Shown one piece after another: positions 14,487-21,500 of a stretch of 21,525 nucleotides of DNA. This stretch comes from Chloroflexota bacterium (GTDB taxonomy: Bacteria; Chloroflexota; Anaerolineae; Anaerolineales; Villigracilaceae), in contig JACPVB010000216.1 in NCBI GenBank assembly GCA_016191985.1, forward strand, positions 1-21,525. Direction: 5' to 3'. Every line of letters starts with the position of its first letter. The stretch's first letter is position 1. The notes beneath the pieces were generated by a model. The model was given only the letters and a program-made list of their open reading frames with translations. It ran no database searches and had not been told where the DNA came from. Position numbers and translations under genes: made by a program.

Positions 14487-15455
14487 ATGACAGGCACAAT
14501 TATAGGCATAATTATAGGCGTTGCAATTTTAGGCGGGGCCATCCTACTTGTTCTTGTTGGGATGCGATACGCAAGACAGGGACAGGAGGATGATCTGGAC
14601 TTGGTGATGTCTCGTCTTGCGGAGGCCACTCAAAGGGGTGAGTCTGTTTCGCTCGAAGACATCGAACTACAACAGCCTTTTATGCAGCGTGTTGTTGTGC
14701 CGGTTGTAAAAAAGCTTGGTGAGATTTCAACACGTTTTACACCCCAGAAACTTCTCGAGGAGACCACGCTTAAACTGGAATTGGCTGGAAATCCGGGGCG
14801 TATTGACGCTTCGACCTTCTTGGCAACTCGCTTTGTTGGTGCCGGTATATTTGGCGGGCTTTTGCTGTTGATTTCCACTTTGCCAACAGTTAATTGGCCG
14901 TTTGCAAGAGTAGTTTTGGTGGTTGGCATTTTCACCGCTCTCGGCTTTTTCTTCCCCCAATTATGGCTGCAGAGCCGAATTAATGGCCGCCAGAATGAAG
15001 TGCGCAAAGCCATGCCGGATGCGCTTGATCTGTTGACGATCTGCGTGGAGGCGGGACTTGGTTTTGATGCGGCAATGTCAAAGGTGAGCGAAAAATGGGA
15101 GAATGAGTTGTCGATCATGTTTGGACGCGCAATTCGGGAAGTTCAATTGGGAAAGACACAGCGTGAAGCGTTGCGTGATATGGCAGATCGTATCGGCCTG
15201 CCTGAGTTGACAAGTTTTGTAGCGGCGGTGATCCAGAGCCAGATCCTTGGTGTGAGTCTGGCGAAGGTGTTGCGTATTCAATCCGACCAGATGCGCGTAA
15301 AGCGACGGCAATTTGCTGAAGAACTGGCGCATAAGGCTCCGGTTAAGATGATCATCCCCATGGCGTTGTTGACGTTCCCGTCCATCATGATCATTCTTAT
15401 GGCTCCTGCCGCTTTCCAGATTGCGGGCGCTTTTGGACCATTTTTGGGCAATTAG
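14487..15455 (+). CDS. tadC: Tad inner-membrane platform protein TadC
   Basis: A 322-residue membrane protein paralogous to TadB. It has a strongly hydrophobic N-terminal helix (about 4-26), a hydrophilic stretch, two helices (about 110-160), a type II secretion F domain (about 178-300, with MPDALDLLTICVEAGLGFDAAMSKV and EVQLGKTQREALRDMADRIGLPELTSFVAAVIQSQILGVSLAKVL) and a final helix. Length and motifs match TadC. It is the last recognisable Tad gene here: no flp pilin, TadV peptidase, TadE/F/G or TadD follows, and comF begins 26 bases later. Confidence 0.93.
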   Translation: MTGTIIGIIIGVAILGGAILLVLVGMRYARQGQEDDLDLVMSRLAEATQRGESVSLEDIELQQPFMQRVVVPVVKKLGEISTRFTPQKLLEETTLKLELAGNPGRIDASTFLATRFVGAGIFGGLLLLISTLPTVNWPFARVVLVVGIFTALGFFFPQLWLQSRINGRQNEVRKAMPDALDLLTICVEAGLGFDAAMSKVSEKWENELSIMFGRAIREVQLGKTQREALRDMADRIGLPELTSFVAAVIQSQILGVSLAKVLRIQSDQMRVKRRQFAEELAHKAPVKMIIPMALLTFPSIMIILMAPAAFQIAGAFGPFLGN

Positions 15456-15481
15456 TTACAAAAAAAATTTATGCAGGGGTA

Positions 15482-16213
15482 ATGTTTGTGAATTGGGAAT
15501 ATATAGCCTATCGTTCATTTTGGGGCATGATTGATTTGCTCTTTCCTCCTCTATGTGGAGGATGTGACAAGCCCGGCTCCCGTTGGTGTTCAGATTGCCA
15601 AAAACGTGTAACCGTATTGAATGGGGTGTTATGTGAGATATGCGGTTTGCCGCAGAGTCAGCCGGGGGTATGTGGAGTCTGCCTTGTTGAGAAACCTTAT
15701 TTTCGCGCATTAAGAGCCTGGGCGGTTTTTTCAGACCCGTTGAAACCCGCATTACACAAGTTGAAATATCGCCGCGATATTTCGATGGGTGATTCGTTCG
15801 CGTTCCAGATGGCGCCTTTTGTGAGGGACTTGAACTGGCCTATTGAAATGGTTGTTCCAATTCCATTGGGCAGACAAAGATTCAAGGAACGGGGATATAA
15901 TCAGGTTGGAATGATCGCAAAACCGCTGGCACTGGCATTGGGTATGCGATACGCACCGAACGAGTTGATGCGGCGTAAAGAGACGCGCTCGCAGGTGGGA
16001 CTGACAAAGATCGAACGAAGGGCAAATGTAAAAGATGCATTCCAGGCTGGGGCGGGGGTAAGCGGCAAATCAATCCTTATTATGGATGATGTCTCCACAA
16101 CAGGATCAACCTTGTCGGCGGGCGCGGAAGCGTTATATTCCGCAGGCGCCAGGGACGTGTATGCGTTGACCGTCGCTCGTGCATTGCCTCAGCATGGTCT
16201 GACGCATGCATAG
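15482..16213 (+). CDS. comF: ComF-family phosphoribosyltransferase-like protein
   Basis: A 243-residue soluble protein. The N-terminus has eight cysteines in CxxC pairs (C25/C28, C36/C39, C51/C54, C64/C67), so two zinc sites are likely. A phosphoribosyltransferase domain follows, with RFKERGYNQ (133-141) and the PRPP-binding loop ILIMDDVSTTGST (198-210). ComF proteins are needed for natural transformation in several bacteria, acting on incoming single-stranded DNA; a role in other processes is not excluded. AGGGG lies a few bases before the start. Position directly after tadC suggests co-transcription with the pilus genes; hpf follows after 44 bases, an adjacency also seen in Firmicutes. Confidence 0.9.
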   Translation: MFVNWEYIAYRSFWGMIDLLFPPLCGGCDKPGSRWCSDCQKRVTVLNGVLCEICGLPQSQPGVCGVCLVEKPYFRALRAWAVFSDPLKPALHKLKYRRDISMGDSFAFQMAPFVRDLNWPIEMVVPIPLGRQRFKERGYNQVGMIAKPLALALGMRYAPNELMRRKETRSQVGLTKIERRANVKDAFQAGAGVSGKSILIMDDVSTTGSTLSAGAEALYSAGARDVYALTVARALPQHGLTHA

Positions 16214-16257
16214 CGTTTTACGTATGTGACTCGATACCCCAATTTAAGGAGGACCTT

Positions 16258-16821
16258 ATGTCCAACAAAGTTGAAGTTCAGACACGCAGCATCCGTTTGA
16301 CCGAAAAAATTGAAGAGTATGTCAATAAAAAAGCGGGCAACCTTGACCATTACCTGCCCGCAATTGAAGAAGTGCGCGTGGAGTTATCCCATCACCAGGC
16401 AGCGCGCGATGCCAAGGATCGGAATGTGGCGCAGGTCACTATTTTTGGAAAGGGATTTACCCTGCGCACGGAAGAGCGCGCAGATGAGGCTCTCGCTGCG
16501 TTTGACCAGGCATTGGATAATATGCAGCGCCAGATCGAACGATACAAGGGGAAGCATTATCGCGGGCGTGGGGATGGGCGCTCCGCCGCGGAGGTGGCGG
16601 AGGATGTTATCGACGATGAAACGGGCGAGCTTTCCCCACTGTTTGCCCGCAGGAAGAAGTTTGTGCTTTACCCGATGAACGAAGAGGAGGCTGTGGTTCA
16701 GATGCGCAACCTGGGCCATGATAACTTCTTTATCTTTTACAATGCAGAGACAAGCAAGATCAATGTGCTGTATCGCCGCCGCAACGGAAGTTATGGGTTG
16801 ATCGAACCGGAGCTTGGTTAA
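16258..16821 (+). CDS. hpf: Ribosome hibernation promoting factor, long form
   Basis: A 187-residue protein that binds the 30S subunit and dimerises ribosomes into inactive 100S particles under stress or in stationary phase. The N-terminal S30AE domain (about 1-100) starts VEVQTRSIRLTEKIEEYVNKKAGNLDHYL. A charged linker follows, then the C-terminal dimerisation domain (about 128-187, LFARRKKFVLYPMNEEEAVVQMRNLGHDNFFIF to YRRRNGSYGLIEPEL) that marks the long form. AAGGAGG at 16246-16252, five bases before the ATG, is the strongest ribosome-binding site in the window, fitting high expression. A hairpin terminator follows the stop codon within 12 bases. Confidence 0.95.
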   Translation: MSNKVEVQTRSIRLTEKIEEYVNKKAGNLDHYLPAIEEVRVELSHHQAARDAKDRNVAQVTIFGKGFTLRTEERADEALAAFDQALDNMQRQIERYKGKHYRGRGDGRSAAEVAEDVIDDETGELSPLFARRKKFVLYPMNEEEAVVQMRNLGHDNFFIFYNAETSKINVLYRRRNGSYGLIEPELG

Positions 16822-16832
16822 AGGATGAATGC

Positions 16833-16869
16833 AAAAGCGGGCTGGGAAACTTCTCAGCCCGCTTTTTTT
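16833..16869. terminator. Bidirectional hairpin terminator between converging genes
   Basis: A perfect 12-bp stem (AAAAGCGGGCTG at 16833-16844 with its complement at 16855-16866) encloses a 10-base loop and is followed by a run of seven T on the plus strand. On the minus strand the A run supplies four T. It ends the hpf transcript. The stop codon of the converging Lgt-like gene (16854-16856) lies in the loop and stem. Confidence 0.92.
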
Positions 16870-17585
16870 GTTTGTCGAAGCAGGAGTTCGATTGCCAGAA
16901 AACAAAGCGCGAGCGCGGCCCATGCGATGACCTGGTTTTGATTAAGGCTGTTGAAGATCAACGAGCTGCCTTCGCGGAAAGCCTGGATGAAGAGTTGTGC
17001 GCCTGCTGTGAGTGCGGTATAGCTGAGGAAGAAAATGCCCGGGCGTGGACTCTGTTTTTGGAACCAGAGCAGGCCGAAGATTAAGAGCGAAGCGAGCGTC
17101 TCGTAGATTTGAGTCGGGTGGCGGATGGCGTTCCATAAATTAATTCCCCAGGGCAGGTCGGTTTCTTTTCCGAATGCTGTGCCTGCTGCGAGATGACTTA
17201 GCCCGATCCCGACCATGAGGATGGCAAAGAATAGGGTGAGCGCGTCAAGTGTGGGCCAGAGAGACAGGCCGCGGCGTTGGCCGTACATCGCCGCTATGAT
17301 GATTGCCGCTGCGGCTGCCCCGATGGGATCGAAAATATCGGGGTTGATGGAGAGGATGCCTGCCGGACTTTTGATGAATATGGGGATGTTTTGCAAAACA
17401 AACGACAACCTTCCGCCGATGATGAAAGCGAGCAGACCATAGAAGGTAATGTTGTTTAATTCATCCCTGCTGAGGCCGTGACGTTCGGCGCGTTTTTCGG
17501 CGAGGGTGAGGCCAAGCCAGGCGGCAATGACCAGCAGGAGCATGTGACGGGGCGGGGCAAATAGATTTTGGAAAACAGCAAGCAT
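16854..17585 (-). CDS. Lgt-like membrane protein (prolipoprotein diacylglyceryl transferase family), motifs eroded
   Basis: A 243-residue protein with about seven hydrophobic helices. Similarity to Lgt shows in GGRLSFVLQNIP (57-68), FGKETDLPWGINLW (138-151), HPTQIYE (156-162) and FIQAFREGSS (199-208). Lgt moves diacylglycerol from phosphatidylglycerol to the lipobox cysteine of lipoproteins. However, the signature GRxGNF region is GLSHLAAGTAFG here (128-139), without the essential Arg and the Asn, and the His-containing loop usually ending in HGG is DPIGAAAA. It may be a diverged paralogue with another job, or inactive. It starts one base after the stop of the thioredoxin gene and is surely co-transcribed with it. 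A standard lgt probably exists elsewhere in the genome. Confidence 0.7.
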   Translation of the reverse strand: MLAVFQNLFAPPRHMLLLVIAAWLGLTLAEKRAERHGLSRDELNNITFYGLLAFIIGGRLSFVLQNIPIFIKSPAGILSINPDIFDPIGAAAAAIIIAAMYGQRRGLSLWPTLDALTLFFAILMVGIGLSHLAAGTAFGKETDLPWGINLWNAIRHPTQIYETLASLLIFGLLWFQKQSPRPGIFFLSYTALTAGAQLFIQAFREGSSLIFNSLNQNQVIAWAALALCFLAIELLLRQTKKAG

Positions 17586-17586
17586 G

Positions 17587-18129
17587 TTATTTCAATGCCT
17601 CTTCAATGCGGGTGCGGAGCAGGGCTTCGGACATGGGGCCGCCGATCACCACTTCGGTGATGATGCCAAGGCGGTTGATAAAGTACGATGACGGCAGCGA
17701 GCGCACTTGATATGCCGCGCCAACTTCGCTTGTTTCATCCAGCAGGATGGGAAACGTAAGGCCGTATTCACTGACGAATGGACCGATGGCAAAAGGATCA
17801 TCCTGATAAGTCATATTCACGCCGAGAACAACGAACCCCTGGTCTTTATATTCATCGTACATTTTTTGAATGGCGGGCATTTCTGCGCGACACGGCGGAC
17901 ACCAGGTTGCCCAAAGGTTGACAAGCACCGCATTACCTTTGAGTTCGGAGAGTGTGTATTCTTCGCCTTCGGGTGTTTTGAGGGTGAAATCGGGTGCGGT
18001 GAATCCTGCCTGTGGTGCGGATGTTTTGCCCGATGCGGATGTGCCCGCCGGGTCGGAGCTGATGAATATCCACGATGCGCCTGCGGTGAGGATGAGAACG
18101 TAGAGAATGATTCTTTGAGAGAGGGTCAT
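17587..18129 (-). CDS. TlpA/ResA-type membrane-anchored thioredoxin
   Basis: A 180-residue extracytoplasmic thiol-disulfide protein. One N-terminal membrane helix (about 7-24) anchors it, followed by a Ser/Ala/Gly/Thr linker. The AhpC/TSA-redoxin-type domain starts at FTAPDFTLKTPEG (43-55); the active site is W76-C77-P78-P79-C80 and the cis-proline is P146 in SLPSSYF. WCPPC with this fold marks reductases of the TlpA/ResA/CcmG type, which keep cysteines of apocytochromes or other exported proteins reduced; the partner is unknown. It is the first gene of a two-gene minus-strand operon with the Lgt-like gene. No Shine-Dalgarno is seen before its ATG, so a short-leader or leaderless transcript is possible. 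Confidence 0.92.
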   Translation of the reverse strand: MTLSQRIILYVLILTAGASWIFISSDPAGTSASGKTSAPQAGFTAPDFTLKTPEGEEYTLSELKGNAVLVNLWATWCPPCRAEMPAIQKMYDEYKDQGFVVLGVNMTYQDDPFAIGPFVSEYGLTFPILLDETSEVGAAYQVRSLPSSYFINRLGIITEVVIGGPMSEALLRTRIEEALK

Positions 18130-18203
18130 AAGTTTTCGACTTTTGGAAGTAAAATATAAATAAACCCTTTTTTCTGTTGTCTTTGTTCCACCATATCTTA
18201 CTT
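18130..18203. promoter_or_regulatory. Shared divergent promoter region
   Basis: This short gap separates the minus-strand thioredoxin gene from the plus-strand DUF429 gene. TAAAAT at 18150-18155 is a likely plus-strand -10, giving a transcript start near 18162. The complement of the same AT-rich patch (TATATTTTA) could serve the minus strand. No operator was recognised. Confidence 0.4.
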
Positions 18204-18965
18204 ATGCTTTTCACCAATTCGATCTACGCAGGCATCGACCCCACTTCGGGCCGCAAAACTTTTACGTATGCGGCGCTCGACCGTGATTTGAATCTTGTTG
18301 CGCTTGCGGACGGTGAAATGGAGGAAGTGTTGACGTTTCTTGCGGGGCAGGAGTCGGCAACGGTGGCGGTGAATGCGCCTGCGGGAGTCAACCGCGGACT
18401 GGTGCGAACGAAAATGAAAAAGGAGATGCTCACTCCGCATCAGATCCGCGGCGCCGAGTATCGTATGGCGGAATTTATTTTGCGCGAGCACGGCATTGCG
18501 GTTTCCGGTACGCCCGCCAGTGCGGCGGTTTGCCCCGCATGGATGCAGGTCGGTTTTGAATTGCACCGCAAATTAGGGAAGTTGGGGTTTAAAAAATTTC
18601 CCGAAAAAGATTCACCGCATCAACTTTTGGAGACGCATCCACATGCGGGGTATTGTGTCCTGCTGGGCGCTGCGCCGTTATCAAAGCCCACCCTTGAGGG
18701 ACGATTGCAAAGGCAGTTGATTTTGTATGAACAGGGTGTTCAAATAAAAGACCCGATGGATTTTTTTGAAGAGATCACGCGCCATAAAATGATGAAAGGC
18801 ATCTGGCCTGTTGAGTTGTTGTACCAGCCCGAACAGTTGGATGCTCTCGTTGCGGCGTTCACTGCCTGGCGTGCAGTCCACAAGCCTGAACAAGCCATTT
18901 CCATTGGCGATGAAAAAGAAGGAATGATCTTTCTACCCGAAAGAGAATTGAAAGAAAAATATTAA
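18204..18965 (+). CDS. DUF429-family protein (RNase H-like fold), function unknown
   Basis: A cytoplasmic protein of 253 residues. It opens with a strand and GIDPTSGRKTF, continues with VAVNAPAGVNRGL and a patch REHGIAVSGTP, then ETHPHAGYCVLLG, KPTLEGRLQRQLILYEQG and LDALVAAFTAWRA. This order (an acidic GID strand, a second strand ending in a small-residue loop, an E-x-HP motif, a GR-x-x-R motif and a final DAL-x-A helix) is that of DUF429, proteins with a predicted ribonuclease H-like fold and no settled function. Start choice: ATG 18204 puts the first strand close to the N-terminus as expected; an in-frame TTG at 18177 would add nine residues. Transketolase begins 21 bases after its stop. 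Confidence 0.75.
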   Translation: MLFTNSIYAGIDPTSGRKTFTYAALDRDLNLVALADGEMEEVLTFLAGQESATVAVNAPAGVNRGLVRTKMKKEMLTPHQIRGAEYRMAEFILREHGIAVSGTPASAAVCPAWMQVGFELHRKLGKLGFKKFPEKDSPHQLLETHPHAGYCVLLGAAPLSKPTLEGRLQRQLILYEQGVQIKDPMDFFEEITRHKMMKGIWPVELLYQPEQLDALVAAFTAWRAVHKPEQAISIGDEKEGMIFLPERELKEKY

Positions 18966-18973
18966 GCGGATGG

Positions 18974-18979
18974 TAAAAT
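18974..18979 (+). promoter_or_regulatory. Candidate -10 element directly before transketolase
   Basis: TAAAAT lies just seven bases before the ATG at 18987. If it is a -10 element, the transcript would start at or next to the ATG, making the message leaderless or nearly so. No Shine-Dalgarno is present in CCCCC before the ATG, in agreement. Confidence 0.45.
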
Positions 18980-18986
18980 AGCCCCC

Positions 18987-20954
18987 ATGACAACCCAGAA
19001 TCTTCAAACACGCGCAATCAATACACTTCGATTTCTTTCAGCGGATAGCGTTCAACAGGCAAACTCCGGGCACCCCGGCTTGCCGATGGGCGGAGCCGCA
19101 ATGGCATATACGATTTGGACTCGCCACCTGCGGCACAATCCGCGCAACCCAAAGTGGGCGGGACGTGACCGCTTCATCCTTTCGGGTGGGCATGGTTCCA
19201 TGCTCCTTTACTCTTTGCTGCATCTGACGGGATATGATCTCCCACTTGACGAATTAAAAAATTTCCGTCAGTGGGGCAGCCTTACGCCTGGTCACCCGGA
19301 GTACGGACTCACCCCCGGCGTGGAAGTGACCACCGGCCCCCTCGGGCAGGGATTTGCGAATGGCGTCGGCATGGCAATCGCTGCTTCGCATCTCGCCGCC
19401 ACTTTTAACCAGCGCGGCCACGAATTGATCGATCCATACATCTATGCCATCGTCACAGACGGTGACCTGATGGAAGGAGTCGCTTCCGAAGCTGCCTCGC
19501 TTGCGGGACATCTATCCCTTGGGCGTCTTATTTATCTTTACGACGACAATCACATTTCCATCGATGGCTCAACAGACTTGGCCTTCACCGAGGACCGCGC
19601 CGTCCGCTTCCGCGCATATGGCTGGCAGGTTTTGCGCGTGGAAGATGGCAACGATGTGGACGCGATTGACAAAGCCATTCAAGAGGCGAAGGCCGAACCG
19701 CGCCCAACCCTCATCATGTGCCGCACCACCATCGGTTACGGCGCACCGAAAAAACAGGGTACGGCCAAGGCACATGGCGAACCCCTTGGTGATGAAGAAC
19801 TCAACGCCGCAAAAGATAATTTGGACTGGCCGAAGGAACCGCGCTTCTTGATCCCAGACGATGTGCTGGAGTTTTACCGCAAAGCTGTTGAAAAAGGCCG
19901 CGAACTTGAGTACGACTGGAAGATGAAGTTTGAAGCCTATACCCGTTTGTACCCCATACAAGGCGCGGAATTGCAGCGTCGTTTGAATGGCGAACTTCCC
20001 ACAGACTGGGAATCTTCATTACCGAGTTTCCCAGCCGACGCAAAAGGCATGGCGACCCGCGCCGCGTCTGGCAAAACCATCAACGCGCTGGCCGCGAAAC
20101 TCCCCGAACTCATCGGCGGCTCCGCGGATTTGGCTCCCTCGAACAACACAAAAATTGACAACAGCCCCGCCTTCCAAAAAGATTCCCATGGCGGGCGTAA
20201 CTTCCATTTTGGCGTGCGCGAACATGCCATGGGGTCGGTGTTGAACGGCATGGCGGTTTTCGGCGGAGTGATTCCGTATGGCGGCACATTTCTTATCTTT
20301 TCAGATTACATGCGCCCTGCAATCCGTTTGGCCGCGCTGTCACATTACCCGTCCATTTTTATTTTTACACACGATAGCGTTGGCCTGGGCGAAGATGGCC
20401 CCACGCACCAGCCGATTGAACATTTGATGTCGCTGCGCTTGATCCCGAATCTCGTGGTCCTCCGCCCTGCGGATGCGAACGAAACTGCCGCCGCGTGGAA
20501 GATTGCCATCGAGCGCAGAAATGGTCCCACCGTGCTGGCGCTCACCCGCCAGGCTGTGCCGACTTTGGAAACGCCTGTACAGGTGGAAAAGGGCGCGTAC
20601 GTCCTCAAGGATTTTGGAAAGCCAGAAATGATTTTGATGGCCTCTGGTTCTGAAGTTGGATTAATTTTGGAAGCCGCTCAAAAACTTGCGGACGAGGGCA
20701 AGGGTGTGCGTGTGGTTTCCTTCCCAAGCTGGGAACTGTTCGAGAAACAGGATGAGGCCTGGCGCGAGTCTGTTTTGCCGAAAAATATCCAGAAGAGACT
20801 CGCCGTCGAAGCGGGAGCAAGCCTCGGCTGGGAACGATACGCGTGCTCTGTCATCAGTATTGAAAGATATGGCGCATCCGCTCCCGCAAAAGTCATCTTT
20901 GAAAAGCTTGGTTTTACCGTTGAGAATGTTGTGGCAAAAGCGAAGGGATTGTAG
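18987..20954 (+). CDS. tkt: Transketolase
   Basis: A 655-residue thiamine-diphosphate enzyme that moves two-carbon ketol units between sugar phosphates in the non-oxidative pentose phosphate pathway. N-terminal domain: SGHPGLPMGGAAMAYTIW with H29, SGGHGSMLLYSLLHL (66-80), GPLGQGFANGVGMAIA (117-132), and the ThDP/metal motif TDGD (157-160) to N188 in DDNHISIDG. Middle domain: GVREHAMGSVLNGMA and THDSVGLGEDGPTHQPIEHL, holding the catalytic Glu and substrate-binding His residues. Length and domain order are those of the bacterial enzyme. The last codons and stop lie in a perfect palindrome, and rpiB follows 32 bases later. Confidence 0.97.
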   Translation: MTTQNLQTRAINTLRFLSADSVQQANSGHPGLPMGGAAMAYTIWTRHLRHNPRNPKWAGRDRFILSGGHGSMLLYSLLHLTGYDLPLDELKNFRQWGSLTPGHPEYGLTPGVEVTTGPLGQGFANGVGMAIAASHLAATFNQRGHELIDPYIYAIVTDGDLMEGVASEAASLAGHLSLGRLIYLYDDNHISIDGSTDLAFTEDRAVRFRAYGWQVLRVEDGNDVDAIDKAIQEAKAEPRPTLIMCRTTIGYGAPKKQGTAKAHGEPLGDEELNAAKDNLDWPKEPRFLIPDDVLEFYRKAVEKGRELEYDWKMKFEAYTRLYPIQGAELQRRLNGELPTDWESSLPSFPADAKGMATRAASGKTINALAAKLPELIGGSADLAPSNNTKIDNSPAFQKDSHGGRNFHFGVREHAMGSVLNGMAVFGGVIPYGGTFLIFSDYMRPAIRLAALSHYPSIFIFTHDSVGLGEDGPTHQPIEHLMSLRLIPNLVVLRPADANETAAAWKIAIERRNGPTVLALTRQAVPTLETPVQVEKGAYVLKDFGKPEMILMASGSEVGLILEAAQKLADEGKGVRVVSFPSWELFEKQDEAWRESVLPKNIQKRLAVEAGASLGWERYACSVISIERYGASAPAKVIFEKLGFTVENVVAKAKGL

Positions 20955-20976
20955 TACCGACTTAAGTCGGTACTAC
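20951..20976. repeat. Perfect 26-bp palindrome between tkt and rpiB
   Basis: GTAGTACCGACTT is followed at once by its exact reverse complement. In RNA it would form an 11-bp stem with a TTAA loop. It contains the tkt stop codon (20952-20954) and ends ten bases before rpiB. It is not a terminator, as no T run follows. It could be a member of a dispersed palindromic repeat family, an RNA-processing or stability element, or a binding site for a dimeric protein. Confidence 0.9.
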
Positions 20977-20986
20977 GGAACTGATT

Positions 20987-21451
20987 ATGAAAATAGCAGT
21001 TGGCTGTGACCATGGCGGTTTCCCGCTAAAAGATGTGGTGATCGAAGCCGTGCAGGCGGCAGGGCATGAAGTGATCGATGTTGGCACGTTCAGCGCCGAA
21101 GCGGTGGATTTCCCTGACTTTACTAAAAAAGTTGGCGAGGAAATTCAATCGGGCGGTGCCGAGCGCGGAATTCTGATCTGCGGCTCCGGGGTTGGCGCGG
21201 CGATTGCCGCGAATAAAATGAAAGGCGTTTACGCCTCGATTTGCCACGACACTTATTCCGCCGCGCAGGGTGTGATGCACGATGCGATGAACGTCCTTTG
21301 CATGGGGGGGCGTGTGATCGGGCCTGAACTGGTGAAAGTGCTCATCCCCGCGTTTTTAAATGCGCGCTATTTGGGCGTGGATAAAGAAGGCGAAAGGTTT
21401 GCAAGACGGGTGGGGAAGATTAAAGCAATGGAAAAAGAACGTGATGCGTAA
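20987..21451 (+). CDS. rpiB: Ribose-5-phosphate isomerase B
   Basis: A 154-residue enzyme converting ribose 5-phosphate and ribulose 5-phosphate. Visible motifs: the N-terminal GCDHGGFPLK (6-15, D8-H9 contacting substrate), DVGTFSAEAVDFPDF, the catalytic-cysteine loop GILICGSGVGAAIAANK (61-77, C65) and YASICHDTYSAAQGVMHDAMNVLCMGGRVIG (82-112, with H98). Family members usually have HNDAN where this has HDAMN, a small change that keeps the His and Asn. It lies directly after transketolase, with which it forms a non-oxidative pentose phosphate pair. Its stop codon overlaps a 7-bp repeat. Confidence 0.95.
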   Translation: MKIAVGCDHGGFPLKDVVIEAVQAAGHEVIDVGTFSAEAVDFPDFTKKVGEEIQSGGAERGILICGSGVGAAIAANKMKGVYASICHDTYSAAQGVMHDAMNVLCMGGRVIGPELVKVLIPAFLNARYLGVDKEGERFARRVGKIKAMEKERDA

Positions 21452-21500
21452 TTCGTAATCCGTAATTCGTTTGTTACGTTTCACGAATTACGGATTTTAT
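21446..21500 (+). terminator. 7-bp repeat array E forming a long AT-rich hairpin, candidate terminator
   Basis: Three phased heptamers (GCGTAAT, TCGTAAT, CCGTAAT) begin inside the rpiB stop codon. They run into a perfect 14-bp stem (21457-21470 with 21483-21496) around a 12-base loop, followed by TTTTATTTTTTA. The stem is AT-rich for an intrinsic terminator, but the T-rich tail and position after rpiB fit. The arms are themselves made of the repeat units in opposite directions. Confidence 0.6.

Noticed and set aside
14630..15118. 162-codon minus-strand frame opposite tadC
   Set aside because: Composition is Ser/Thr/Arg-rich and motif-free, and tadC on the other strand is a clear family member.
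16384..16923. 179-codon minus-strand frame opposite hpf and across the terminator
   Set aside because: It crosses the hairpin terminator and overlaps both hpf and the Lgt-like gene; it shows no family features.
17707..18159. 150-codon plus-strand frame opposite the thioredoxin gene
   Set aside because: Cys/Phe/Gly-rich shadow of a gene with an intact WCPPC site on the other strand.
20951..20976. Palindrome as an intrinsic terminator of tkt
   Set aside because: No T tract follows, and the coding region of rpiB begins ten bases later.
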